DNA of 60,000 bases. Source: Tubulanus polymorphus (Eukaryota; Nemertea; Palaeonemertea; Tubulaniformes; Tubulanidae). The notes under the pieces are model-generated. The model was not told where the DNA came from. It saw nothing but the letters and a program-made list of their open reading frames with translations, and made no database searches. The DNA lies in the NCBI RefSeq assembly GCF_964204645.1, contig NC_134033.1, positions 12,218,155 through 12,278,154 on the forward strand, read 5' to 3'. The stretch's first letter is position 1. The number at the start of each line of letters is the position of its first letter. The position numbers and the translations under genes are program-made. Below, one piece after another: positions 1-31,072 of this stretch.

Positions 1-681
1 GCTTCTAAACCAAAACTAAGACTAACCGTTTTAATTTCCTCGTTATAAGATGATATGTATTATTAGTATACACAAAAAGGATACAAAAGGGGAACGAATG
101 ATAAACCATTTATAATTTCATATTAGAATTTATCATATTTCACTAATCTGTCGACATCTCACTTAATACGAGCAACCTATTTTTTTCCTATTTTCCCTTT
201 GTCGGTACATATAGTAGACTTGCGGCTGTATTTGTTCAAAGTACCATGCTTGCGACCAGGTGTTTTATACTGTTTAGATATTTTAAAAAAACAAACATGT
301 ATCTACCACTTTCTTGCAATTGTGAAATATTATTTGAAAGGTACCATGAACTTATCTTCCAATCATCTTCAACAACTCGTGGTTTTTGTTGTTTTAATGG
401 TCACATTTGAATAAATCTCTATTTCAAATACATGTTTACATTAAGTCAATACTTTAAGTCATCTAATTCATTTTCCCATTTATGTTTATTTTTTAGAATT
501 TGACAAAGGGCATCATCAACCTTAATGTCTTGGTAGATACCTGTTATTTATGTGTTATATCCTAATATTCTAAAATCGATGAACTGGAAGCCAGTGAAGG
601 CAGTGAATCATGTTGAACTAGATGTTCACAACCCATAGGTTCTATCTATTGCTGTTGTAACTATATTTGATTCTTCTTCAG
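1..681. other. Intron or upstream sequence of the cyclase gene, no exon recognised
   Basis: AT-rich sequence left of the first recognisable kinase-homology exon. I looked for the transmembrane and juxtamembrane segment expected just before it (a hydrophobic stretch followed by a W-x-I type motif) and did not find a convincing exon with proper splice sites, so it probably lies further left. Confidence 0.5.
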
Positions 682-19628
<18,947 letters not shown>

Positions 19629-20560
19629 AGCGGTATGAGAAATGTAATGAAGTGGGCTGACTATCATCAAAACGTAAAAGACTGACTTTTTGGGGAGGGT
19701 TGAATTTATGTCATTCATTTATTTATCTAATGTTTTGGAGATTGGCCCTGTATCAATTCAACAACATGAGTCAGTGTTCTCGTAGAATACGGCTTTTTAT
19801 CCGTATAGGGCCCTATACATACCATACATCGGTCTAGGGCAGCTATAACGGGGGAAGTAAACTAAAAATTTACCAAAAACAACAAGAGACTTCAATATTT
19901 CTCTGCTCAGGTGTATTGTGGTAAAAATGTGACAATCATTCGATGTATTTATTCTAGAAATGATAAAAAATGAATCTCTGTTTAATTAGACGTTGTTTGA
20001 TAAAATAAATTCCGTAAAATGAACCGCACACGATTTGGGTCAGTTATTTTTGTTGATGTGTCTGACGTGAGGTTGTTGAACTCATGTCGGCTCGTGGGAT
20101 GATTATACAGAAAAGAACCGGTTTTGATGTCGTTCCTTTGGCTTAAGAAACTACATCTTAAAAGGCCGGTAATGATACCCGTTCACGAAGCGATGGCATA
20201 GACCATAGCTTAAGCTGTAGTCTATAAGACCACTGGGCCCGATATAGCTGTTCAGAAATTCAGAAAACCGGATGAGAAGCTTCACAAACGTAAAGGCGAT
20301 CATTGCTTAGATTAAAAAGAGGACGCATATACCGTGAATGGTTCCTCACTTTGATCTGTCGTCTGTATTAGGTTTTCTAAGTGACTCGTAACGTAAAGGT
20401 GGACATTTTAAGTCGATAAGGTATATACACAATATCCGAGCAAGATGAACACGTTAAAGACAATCCGACAATAAGTGCAGTAAAGGACGAATAGTTCTAT
20501 AGCGAATGAATGAGTACGCGTATGAGAAAATGTTCGGCATCAAGCATCATCAGGCATATA
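19629..20560. other. 3' UTR and downstream flank of the cyclase
   Basis: AATAAA at 20004-20009 is a reasonable polyadenylation signal about 380 bases after the stop codon. The remaining sequence shows no gene. Confidence 0.5.
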
Positions 20561-20779
20561 CATGCCTGAACATGGCTGTTATCAGAGTATAAGCCGAAAA
20601 GTTGCTCAATGTTATATTTATTTACTACGGAACTTTTCGTCATTTTCTGAACGCATTTGTAGGATATTTGCGAACACCGAAAATAAAACGGGAAACGCAG
20701 AAAACACAGAATCAAACACGACGCAGGGAAACGCTTGGAAACTTGGTTTCTGTGTTTCTGTGCGTCGTCTGCGTTGGGC

Positions 20780-21110
20780 TCGATGAGCGTATGTTCTGCC
20801 GGGCTCGAACCGTGCGCCTCGCAAAAAGTAAACAGTCACCCGCTCCTCGCGCTCTGATCGAAGACGCGCTGAAAATCATTCGCGACAAATTGGTTAGATA
20901 CATGCGGCGATAGTTTTCAGTTGGCGCACTCGTCACTGTTGTATCCAGGCAAGCGCTGCTGCAGCAGTTCTTCTCGATATCGTCGTGTAAATCGAACGGT
21001 CGAATTCCAGAGCACGAACGGGACTTGTCGTCGTTGTTGTTGTCACCGAGGCGCAGACACCACGAGGAGGAGGAACCGTCGTCAGCTCGTCGAGTCTGGT
21101 AGATGAACTT
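20780..21110. other. GC-rich open region, possible exon of unknown gene
   Basis: This stretch is richer in GC and CpG than its surroundings and is open on the minus strand from about 21164 to 20712 without an ATG start. A possible minus-strand acceptor CTACCAG falls at about 21096. The minus reading has Cys and Ser clusters (DDIEKNCCSSACLDTT). The + strand also has long open readings, one ending in an amphipathic stretch IEDALKIIRDKLVRYMRR. I recognise no family in either strand. The part left of 20780 resembles a dispersed GTTTCC-rich repeat also seen near 16270, 28610 and 34590, so the coding look may be accidental. Confidence 0.2.
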
Positions 21111-21164
21111 TGGAATTACAAAGAGGAACTTAACAATTACAACAGTGAAAATAGCTCGTAACAC

Positions 21165-24100
21165 GGTTTTGAAGATGATGTTTGGGTATAGGCCTAACGA
21201 TCACTTTTAAGGTAAGACGTCGGTTATTTGCATACACAATATACACTAGGAACATTCCCTTATCGATATTATGTAGCCATATATACTTCATTTCTCAATA
21301 AGCACTTTTTGTTCGTTTGTTTAACAAGATGAAAACCCAAAAGAAATTGTTATTAGGATTATGATGATGGACCGAGACCTATCGAAACGTACGACCTTTT
21401 CATAATCCACCGATTGTGACAAGAGATTTTGCAGACTCTTAACAGGCTGAATATTTAACACAGTTTCTGATAGCGCATCACCCGTTTGAAAATGATTCTT
21501 TTAAGTAAATAGCTCCATTAGTTGAGTTTGTTTATGGCAAATCGATTGAGGGCGAATATTACTATGAAACCCTATACGTATCTATCAGATATTATTAGGA
21601 CATGTATTTTCATTGTCGATGTTAGGACTTAAAGCATACCAAAATCTTGTGAACGCATGCGGATCAGAGAGTGGCGTAACTTAAGCAAGGACACAATCCA
21701 CGACAAACCCCAAAATATGTTTAAAAATTTACTGCATTTTCGTGCAATTACCAAGCAAGGCCAAGGGCACGAAACCTTCACGACGGTAGCGCGTGACTCT
21801 GCGGCAACGTCTGAATCCGCGCCTTGTAACGCAATAGTTTCCGAGTTGACCTTGTTGAGGCCAGCATCACACCCGTCACCACTCGCTAGCTACAAAATAC
21901 CATTGATCTTAACGGGGAGAGGGAACTTTTTTTTCGAAAACTAATTAGCAAGTGTTCACACAATGAACCGTAGATTTACATGCCTCGATGCCTCGCTTCA
22001 TCAATCTTATATACGGCGCGCGCCTTTTTACAACAAAGCCGCTTCGTCTTTTCCTCTCGTTGCCTCTATCCCCTCCCCACTCTCTCCGTCATCGTCAAAC
22101 GGCTGATAATGAGACTGAGGTCGTTAAACATTATCATTAAGGAACTGGGTACCGTGTCCTACGTTGTCGTCGGGATTAATACGCCGCGAGCTTGTCACTC
22201 CGAAGAAAAGATGATGGTTTACTTTATATACGTGCGCGCCGGGGAATAGGTCCATTGTGTTTGTAATCACCTGTAGAGGGCTGTGCGAGTGTAGCGCGAT
22301 TATTTATCGCACGATCTCAGAATTAAGTGTTTCGCGCCTAATCGATTCGAAGAACAGAACTTGAATCATGACTGACTTAGGCTTCACACGCGTATTGACC
22401 GAAAAACTAGGCGTTTTCGAACTTCTTAGGGTCAATAAAAGTTCAAGCGTTGATGCAAAGATCAAGCGCTTATGTTTACCCGAAGTCATTGGCTTTTTAT
22501 ATTAAAATATAGGGATTGACCCTGTTATTAATTTGATTGGTATATTTAACTATCAATTTTGAAAGTAACCGTCGTCGACTGTCGGCTTTCACTTAAATAA
22601 GACCGCCGCCATGGTACATTTCATTTAGTCCATTTATTTTCTGGATACGTTTTTAGTTTAAATTTCTCTTGAAGATTTTTTTGATATGATATAAATATGT
22701 ACATTGTATGTACATGTTGCCAGCTTCAAAGACCGGATATCAGATTTACCCGTAGGGGAAGAACATCAATCTGGGTAACCCAATTACCATTACAACTATG
22801 GTAATAACTGACACATTTTCAAATGTCCTCAGGTGATATTTCGCTCCCACGTCTATATAATATAACTGGGCCCTGGACTATAACAACGGGCCCCTGGATG
22901 ATGCGTAGATGCGTCGTAAGCTTTGTCTTATTCGATATTTATCGTTGAAACTGGACGACGTGTTGCACGACGAAGCGTCGTAGATTGTTGCAAAATTCAT
23001 AGCCATGTTGTATTGTTGACTTTATGCGTGAGTTCACGTAGCTTCGTCACAGTGCGCCTTGTCGAAGATCGAACTCCGTAGCTACTTCAATATGGTATCA
23101 TATATTAATTTCTCCTTGATTCGATATAATGCACAAATGATTTTGAAATGAAATTGGGAATCCCCAGTGACATCTGATTTAGATGACGTCACTATCGTGA
23201 TCAGGACTGCAGTTACCGCCCGAAGGCTTAATGATGTGAATTTCTACCAAAAATATCCAGAGTAGAATCGTTAAAATTATTTCAATTTATCAACCGCATG
23301 GATAGGTGAATCTGCATAATTTCTGAAAATGAAAAAAAATGTGAATAGGAATATTAAAAAGATACTAACAAATTATACAGCATCTTGAAGGGGACCGCAG
23401 AGGAGCCTTATCACTGTAACATGTGAGATATATACACCTCTGGGCCCAGTGAACTACAAAGACAAAAAACAACCCAATCAATGATAACCGTACAATGATA
23501 AACGAACTGTAGTAAGAGTGAAACAAATTTAAGTGAAAAAAGCAAAAGAAAAATTTAGCACCGGATTAAAATTAAATTGAGCAATCAACGACCAGACCGG
23601 ATCATCCAAATTTCGAATTGTTGCAAAAAGCATGTAAAGTTTCAAATCCTCTTTATTATTGAACAAGTTCCCGAGTAAATAACAAATATTCAATAATTCA
23701 GAGAAATATCTTTCGTCAAATAATCAGAAAGCTTTCGTTACGTTTTCTTTGATTCGATCGAAACTCTCGTTTTCACACACGATTCGTGGCATGATCCGGT
23801 CTGGTTTTCAGCAGCTCCCGGGTTAGGGAGAAGCGGGCTGCAGCGGCGGCTTGGTTTTAAGATGTTACCGCTACTGCTGTAATAGATTTTGACGTTGATT
23901 TCAATTCACAGTCGAGTAGAGATCGATGTGTCGTTACCTGTATCCATACAATGTGTATCTATACGCCCCTCTGGCTGAGCTTGTCATCGATTTTAAACCT
24001 CTCTCTCATAATTCTTGTCAAAGCAAAATATAGATTTCATGTAATGTCAGGTATATTAATAATTCAGACGCTTGCTGTATAGTTTTGCCCGTGGTACGAC

Positions 24101-25930
24101 CAGCGAGTTATACGCTCTTGTGCGCCCGCCGCCGCCGCCGCCGTCAAATGTTTGTCGAATGTGGAATCCAGTAATTAACCAATTAAAACTGTTATCAACA
24201 TCAAATATAAACATAAACGTCGTTTCGTGCTTAATTCAATCTTCGGCATCGGAATGAACGTAATGTATTGGAATCTGCTGAATTATTAGATCCGATTAAA
24301 TTCCCGTCCAGTAGTATACCCTCAATCCGAGTATCCCGGAAATTTAAGAGGATACCAACAGACGAGCAATACTCGTATTTTGAAAAAAAAAACTAGGAGC
24401 TATCCTAATACTACGTATTGCCAGCGATCAGAATATTGTGTCTTCTTCTTAATTTTCTTCAATCGTACATCAACAAAACCGGTAACCTAACCGCTTATCT
24501 AACCGGTAAAGGTAAAAGAATAGATCGATCTTTATATGTGCGACTAATTTATTGACCAGCATTACGTCCAGGATGTTGGAGAATCCAGTTTTTATCCCGA
24601 TGCTGAAATCATTGAATCGGCGTAATGTGATGATAAAAAAGATGGAAAATACTTAATATCTGGATACCTGATACCCGATCAATCATTAATCATTAAAGAA
24701 AAAATAGTGATGGAAAGTACTTGGTCACCTTTGAAAGCGGCGTCCTCGCAACACCCCACAAGATTCCACAATGATCCGCCAGGTGCGCTAGTAGTAACTC
24801 GGTTAACTGCGCTACAATTAGTTCTAGATCTCGAATCAACTTTTCTCATTAATAAATCAATGTTCAATGGAAACTATACCAGACACAGCGACTAAATTGA
24901 TAAAGCCTGAAATTCGGTTTCAGATTGATCGAAAATGCTGCTTTTCACCACGTATATACCGGCACCATATATCATAATTAATACGCGGAAATTTGAGATG
25001 AAAATCGTAAACGATTTCATACATCTTCCTGCAGAAAGGATTTGGGAAAAATATCGTCGAGGACTGCATGCTCACATTGCAATGGGTCCGATGCGCGCAG
25101 CGAGACTTCGGTCGGACACTTTTCCTCATAGCGAATAGCGACGTCGTCTTAACGACTCTCGGCGTACAGCTATACTACTTGACAATCCACGCACGAGCTT
25201 TACTGGCGTCGAAAACTTACCCGCAAATATATGACCTCTTGTTGAATACACGCTAATGAAAATTCTCCGCAACATAATGCTTGAACAAATAGAGACGATG
25301 ACTCGATCGTTGTTCGTGTTCGAGGTACTCGCGGTTGCGGAAAACATCGTTCGACTTAACAAGATCCGATACCGCGACTCTCTTGTTTCATCCAATATAT
25401 CTCTATCGAAGCTTTCCATATACAAGGCTCTGACGCTCGCCGTTTGAATAAATCTAAAACCTTTCTCGACTTCGTCATGAGCGTTTCGATGATTGTGTAG
25501 CTGATATTAAAGACGCTTTTGTGAAACCGAAGACGTTAGTATCACACGCCTAAGATTAAACAAGCTACATACATCTAGCTTGCATTATGCATTTACCAAA
25601 CCTCACTTTCTTTGTGTTTCTACATAAAATGTGACTTCACGAAGATAAGTGCAAACGAACTGAACCAGTGATTCTGAATCTTATTCACAATTGTGGAACT
25701 GGGATGAACCGTATCTTTCGAAATGAAATGTAACGGTTAGCATTTTGAAAGGAAAAGCCCTTCTGATTGACTCATAAATGAAAACCCGACCAAAGAGCGA
25801 TGCTGATCAAGAGACCATGGTTTCTTACTTTCGAAGAAATAACTATCTTTATGTAGCATTTCCTGACGTATATATGTGGTTTATTTTGACTTGTTTTTAC
25901 CTCTTATTATTTTTGCTAGAATGTATTACG
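21165..25930. other. Intergenic or intronic, no gene recognised
   Basis: AT-rich sequence with a (GCC)n microsatellite at 24126-24143 and scattered short hairpins. Open frames are short and lack splice context or family resemblance. Confidence 0.5.
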
Positions 25931-26814
25931 ACTTGAAGCAATGTGTTCCGGAACCCTCATCACCCGTTAAGTGAAGAACAAAACCTCGTTAGGAAATTGA
26001 ATTGGGTCTTGATTGCTATACTTTAAGTACATAAAGTATCACTTCTTCTGTTTCGCTGACTACTTCAACGCTAGGGGATTTGAAAATCCATACAATATCG
26101 GACTTAGCCGTCCCCTTACAAACACTTCATATCATACGAACGTCGCTCGTAGAATCCTCGATTGCGTCGAAAGTTATGGACATAAGACGGCCGCAAGATA
26201 TTCATGTTATGCAAATTCATGCAAATTTCTCAGAAGTCGCGCACAAATATTATCGATTATTTTCGTTTTAGAGAAACCGCTCGCATTCTCCTCGTAGCCG
26301 TCTGATGTATATGTGAGCGTGTGCGCCTAGCTGTGACGTAGAAATGAAGAAGACCTTTTGCTCTTGCTTTCTATGCAGACGATATGAAATATTAAAGGTC
26401 GCGTTCGATCCTCGACTGTCTGCATTAATGGTTTCATCAATAAAATCATGTCACTCCACCATTTCTTACGGCGGTGACATTTTTATGCATACATTACCGA
26501 CAATAAGTTTGGTCGTTGGGGTGGAAATCATGTACATGTTTTAAGGCAGGCTATACATTTGGTGTGCTCCATTTACGGAGCACTCCGTGCACTGATCAAA
26601 ATGGAGTCGCTTCCGATGAAAAGACAAATCAAACCGAGATTCTATTGATACAAACGACGACAGAAATGAGCGGCTTAGCTATTTAACATTTGTATTGAAG
26701 AATTGAACTTAACAGGAGAAATATGATACCACTGTAAACGGGCCTGGTACGGGTATGTCGTTGGTGAATGCCAACTGCATCTGGATGTAACTCGCTTGCC
26801 ACAGCTTCATTTTG

Positions 26815-26880
26815 ATATAATTCTAGTTACGAGTGAGTGATTTACGTATTGTGAACGCACTCTCTGAATTCGGGCTAGAT
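26815..26880 (-). repeat. Short dispersed repeat related to 4870-4910
   Basis: The reverse complement shares AGTGCGTTCACA and CACTCACTCGTAAC with 4870-4910 in the cyclase intron. Only this core is conserved, and the class is unknown. Confidence 0.5.
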
Positions 26881-27619
26881 TAGACTCGGATCTTGTCCGG
26901 GCCAGCTTAGCCCGGACCAAATCGATGAGATCGCAGCCCATGGTTAGGAATATCTATTCTGGCTTCAGGTTGGTGATATATCCAGGCATGAAAAGTGAGT
27001 TAGATCATACCCTAATCTAACCCTTACCATAACCGTTCAAGCCATTGAGGTAACTTTTCATCACTGGGTATATTAGAAAAACCCGGGTATCGGATGGTAT
27101 GTATACGTCGGTAGCTATCTGGCGAAGTCGACGACGGTCAATTTACCGCGCTGGTATCGGGGGTTATTGCGTTTGTACCAACGGCATAAAGCGCCAATTT
27201 TGTCCGACAGCATTTCCAATCGTAACGTCTAATTGAGTCCAATAAAAGTGGTGCCGAACTGTGAATAAAAGAATCGGTATTCGTACCGTTAATATCGGTC
27301 GGGCCGTCTTTGTGGTAATCACAGTCCATTTTGTCTTCTTTGGTTATTCCGGTGCGCATGCTTGATGTGGTTCTATTCTATCGTCTGACGATTTATCCGG
27401 ATTATTACGACCACAAGTTCCGAAGTTCTGCGATATATTTTTCAAATAAATTTTTCATGCCAAAGGTTATTCAACGCTTCGCGACTAATCGCGGAATTGG
27501 TGAAAAATTCGTCATCCTTTCGCCTTGGTTTCAACTTACATGTAAGATTGATATTCGCGCTAATATTCAAATCACACATTGGCCTAGGTTTACAGCGAGC
27601 ACATTTTATGCAAATCAGC

Positions 27620-27975
27620 GGGTAGCTGCAACAACAGTTCTACTACCAGATGGCGTGACGAAGATTCAGTTTTTCGTTGTCAAATTAGTTCGTTTTCAAT
27701 TAGATTTGAACTGAATTTTTTTAGGCTCCCGAATCCATAGATTATCACACGACCCAACAAATGCACGTAAGATTCATATTTTCTATTCAGATATTGGTAT
27801 AATTATCAGTAACGATGATCTTTTTAAGAGAAAATTTATTCAGCTTTCATTGAAATCTATCACTTCATAGAAAATTGAACACGGAAGATCGAGTAACTAC
27901 TAGCGAACCAGGTGGATCTTTGCTTGCCATAGGAGCGTTGGAGGTTTCCCATTGTAAGCGAACAACCTCCCGTAA
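27620..27975 (+). repeat. Dispersed repeat family R2, copy 1
   Basis: This copy aligns in the same orientation with 45765-46100. Shared phrases are GAATCCATAG, CAGATATTGGTATAATT, AACGATGATCTTTTTAAGAG and CAGCTTTCATTGAAAT or close variants. The extent is about 340 bases with moderate divergence. There is no significant open frame, so it is likely a non-autonomous or decayed element. Confidence 0.75.
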
Positions 27976-29642
27976 CTGTAAAATATATAGTAGCAACGAG
28001 GATGTAAAAAGAACATCTTGACTACTTTTTATATTGTACACGAGACTGCAGCGAAGAACGCGTGTAAATGGTCGACCGGGGCCTCATCAGCCGTAATGCT
28101 GTAAGAACATTCACAGCCACATTTATCAGCCGTATCAACTGCGTATCATGTATATTAATAGGCCGTGTTACAGGAGAATAGCACCGTGAATGACCACGTA
28201 ATAAAGTTATTGTACACGGTATGTGTCATTCCTCGCGTCAATTTCATTTCCAACATCGGTAGTTCTGTTCTATGAGTGATAGCTCCCGGAATCCGTCTTA
28301 AACCTGTCCAGCGATGCAGCGGTAATTCTGCCCTTTGCCGCGGCACTTTAAATCTATTTGTACTCCGACAATGCGTGCATATATTTGATTTGCATTAGTA
28401 ATTAACTTATTTGCACTGACAGTATACGCGGCTTTCATCGACGCTTCAGTTCGCTATTCACGAACCTGTTAACATTCGTATCAACAATAATACGCTCAAC
28501 GCCGTTGCCAACGAAGAAAATTGATTTCGGTGGTAATTTTTGAATCGATGTTGTTTGAAAGTTCAGAAACCTTAAACTGTCATTTAGAGCCCAACGTGTA
28601 CACGATGCAGGGAAACATGGGAACACAAAACCACGCATCAAACCTGTACGATGTCGATCGTTTCCGGAACCATGTTTATCGTAAAAGGAAACGCATGTTT
28701 CCGTCTGCTGTTCAGTAATTCCTACAGTTCAATTAAAAATGATATAACCTCTAAATCTGAGTTTTATGTCGATCGAAGTATTCTGGAATTATCAAATTTG
28801 TGGTGATTTTTTTCTCCCACTAACAAGAGCGAGTCGTCCGAATGGAAGCTTCACGAGTTACCAACAGTTCCACTGGAGAACATCTTTCAGCAATCGACGC
28901 GTCAGATCCGCCGATTCTCTTCTCGGCTGTCTATACACGGGGTAGTTTTAATGAGAAAGCGCGTTTCCTCAGTGAGAAAGAAATAGAAAGCGGATAGCGA
29001 ATGCGAAAGATAAGATATTATCGGATGGGAATCAGTTGACATGATTTGTAGTAATCTGGCGTGTCAATATTAGTCCGATCTTATATCAACATTTTACTGT
29101 CTGTGACGTCAAGGAATATCTGACGTTTTCCCTACAGCCCGACTTATACATGATGAGTACAAAACGCCTCTTATATCAGTACGCTTAGATTCTGACCGGT
29201 TGATGTAAATGGCAGGTCATGCGATGTTCGGTGTTCTATTTTTTGGAGAAGGTATCAAAATCTACAGCCCTGAACCCTGAACGACCTCCCAATATGAATG
29301 GGTGTTACTAAAACTAAGCACTGATAAAACGAAGACCTGTATACCCAAGAAAGCGGACCCTTATATGTAAAGTGCATGGTATAGCTTACACTCATCACCA
29401 AAGGTGGTTAAATGCACTGATATCCGATAACATTTTTAAGGGTAGCTAAGGCATTCAGTCTTCGTTTTAACCGTGCATAGTTTTAGTAACAATCTGAGAC
29501 AAAATCAACATTGTGAAGTTTTACCGATGACTTTTCGAAAGTGTGCTGACGAAATGTCTGATGCCTGGTGTTTGTAAATTAGTTAATTTTCAAATATGTA
29601 TTTATAAGGTGGGATAATAGACTAATGAAAGAACTGCGGCCA

Positions 29643-29879
29643 GGGCCACCTTCGGTTATCGGAGTTAGTCGACTATAGTCGAACTAAATGAAACCGAATG
29701 TCCGTTAGTCGGAACTATGGTCCGGAAATGGTCGACCATGCAATTGAGCACGTGTCGCTACAGTTCGGACCTAGGTTCAAGATGGCCGACACTGTGAAAT
29801 ACGTTACGACCGAACTAGAGTGTGTTCGGTTATTAGTTCCGACCACTAGTCGACTAGCTACGAAAACCGAAGTTGGCCC
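29643..29879. mobile_element. Foldback MITE, imperfect ends GGGCCAMCTTCGGTT
   Basis: Left end GGGCCACCTTCGGTTATCGG pairs with the right end (reverse complement GGGCCAACTTCGGTTTTCG). The similarity continues inward through AGTTAGTCGACTA-like sequence for about 45 bases. A related fragment occurs near 16465-16490. The open frame inside is an accident of this structure. Confidence 0.65.
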
Positions 29880-29945
29880 AGAGTGTTTGTGTTGGCATTA
29901 GCGAATCTGCCGGTGAAAAACGACGCGTCTGATTGGCTTGATACA

Positions 29946-30097
29946 TAGACTGGTGGCCGCTTAGCGACAACCTGTCCACCCGATAAATCTTGGGTTTAAA
30001 CCAATTTGCCTGTCCAATTCTGCGCCACCTTCATTCGCAGTCAGAATAGTATGGTCTTACTAACTCCAACTGAAGGTAGAGACCGGCAACAAGTCTA
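29946..30097. mobile_element. Short foldback element with ends TAGACTGGT, copy 1
   Basis: Left end TAGACTGGTGGCC and right end GGCAACAAGTCTA are imperfect inverted repeats. The interior phrase CCTGTCCAATTCTGCGCCAC and TGAAGGTAGAGACCGGCAAC recurs at 42923-43007, so these are two copies of one family. This copy is longer, with an internal extra segment. Confidence 0.65.
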
Positions 30098-30902
30098 TAG
30101 ACCAATGGAAGGTTTGCGGCCAGGGTTTGTGTTGGCGGGAGCTTCGGCGAGAAGCGATCAGACACTGGCAAGCGATGATGCAACGTATATAAACATTATT
30201 TCAACGCCGCTTTTTACGGCGTCAAAAAATTAGAATTCTCGACAAAACGAAACATAATACGTGTACACAATATACGGTATACTAACGGATGATACGACGA
30301 TTATAACTCATACACGTCTGTGATATGCGGCAGAGGAGGCGATAGAGAGTCGTTTACTGGTTTTAACTACTGGTGCATGCACGCGTGTAATGAGAAGGCG
30401 AGGAGGAGGATGGTTACTCACTTGCATATCACGACGGCGACTATTTTCTATACGACGCGTAGACGACAAATCTCTGGGCGATACCTATACAGCGATAGTT
30501 AACACGTCGGATAATTAGTCTATGCGCAGGTAGCAGTCTGTACGATTCTAAAAGATAGGTGCGAGCTTTGATGATGATGATGATGATGATGTAGTCCCTT
30601 GCGCACGACGATGCATTCGTGAAAATCGTCGAAATGATAATGACGTGGGTTCTGAGTGACATCGCGTGTCGGGTAAAGGTCATCATCGGTTTATCTTGAT
30701 TTACAGTTTTCTACACGCATTGCTGATCCGTACGTAGACCGTTCGGTAAACGATGGCTGACACCGAAATCCCCTGATATCATCGAATCTCGGAAAAGCTC
30801 TATTTCTTCGGCAAAGGGAAAATGAACTGATTCTGAATTTGAGCCACATCTGCGGATACTGGGTGCACTGTGGGCTGTACCTGTTCAGCAAAACTGATCA
30901 AG
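30098..30902. other. Unassigned sequence with GAT microsatellite
   Basis: A (GAT)n run of seven units at 30571-30591. No gene recognised. Confidence 0.5.
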
Positions 30903-31072
30903 TAATAGGATAAAAACCCACGTAAACCCACGTTTTTAGTCAATTTCTCACACCTGACGATGATCTCTATAAGTGTGAGATCGAAACGTCGTGTTTTTTA
31001 ACAATTTCAGAAATAAATTCTCGATTTTAGATACTTTTAATTGTACATAGTGGGTTTTTACCGGACCTATTA
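30903..31072. mobile_element. Foldback element with conserved internal stem-loop motif
   Basis: The ends TAATAGG..TAAAAACCCAC (30903-) and GTGGGTTTTTACCGGACCTATTA (to 31072, written here as the complement pair) are inverted repeats with a short gap. Inside, CTCACAC (30947-30953) can pair with GTGTGAG (30973-30979), while GATCTC (30962-30967) can pair with GAGATC (30977-30982). The sequence CTGACGA..GAAAC brackets the second stem. The order CTGANGA-stem-GAAAC resembles part of a hammerhead core, but an extra T and no clear third stem make this weak. Confidence 0.5.

Larger units (their letters stand above)
25931..29642. other. Intergenic or intronic, repeat-containing
   Basis: Holds a repeat fragment at 26815-26870 (related to 4870-4910), family R2 copy 1 at 27620-27975 and GTTTCC-rich sequence at 28610-28710. 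A minus-strand open frame with ATG at 27359 (73 residues) shows no recognisable motif and I do not call it a gene. Confidence 0.5.

Noticed and set aside
199-414. A transmembrane exon of the cyclase in the hydrophobic end of an open frame
   Set aside because: The hydrophobic stretch ends at a stop codon and lacks a splice donor in phase with the next exon.
20712-21164. An insulin-like peptide gene because of a CC..C motif on the minus strand
   Set aside because: The last A-chain cysteine and any B-chain pattern are missing, and the frame has no ATG.
30941-30990. A complete hammerhead ribozyme
   Set aside because: CTGACGA and GAAAC are present, but there is an extra base before stem II and no convincing stems I and III with a cleavage site.
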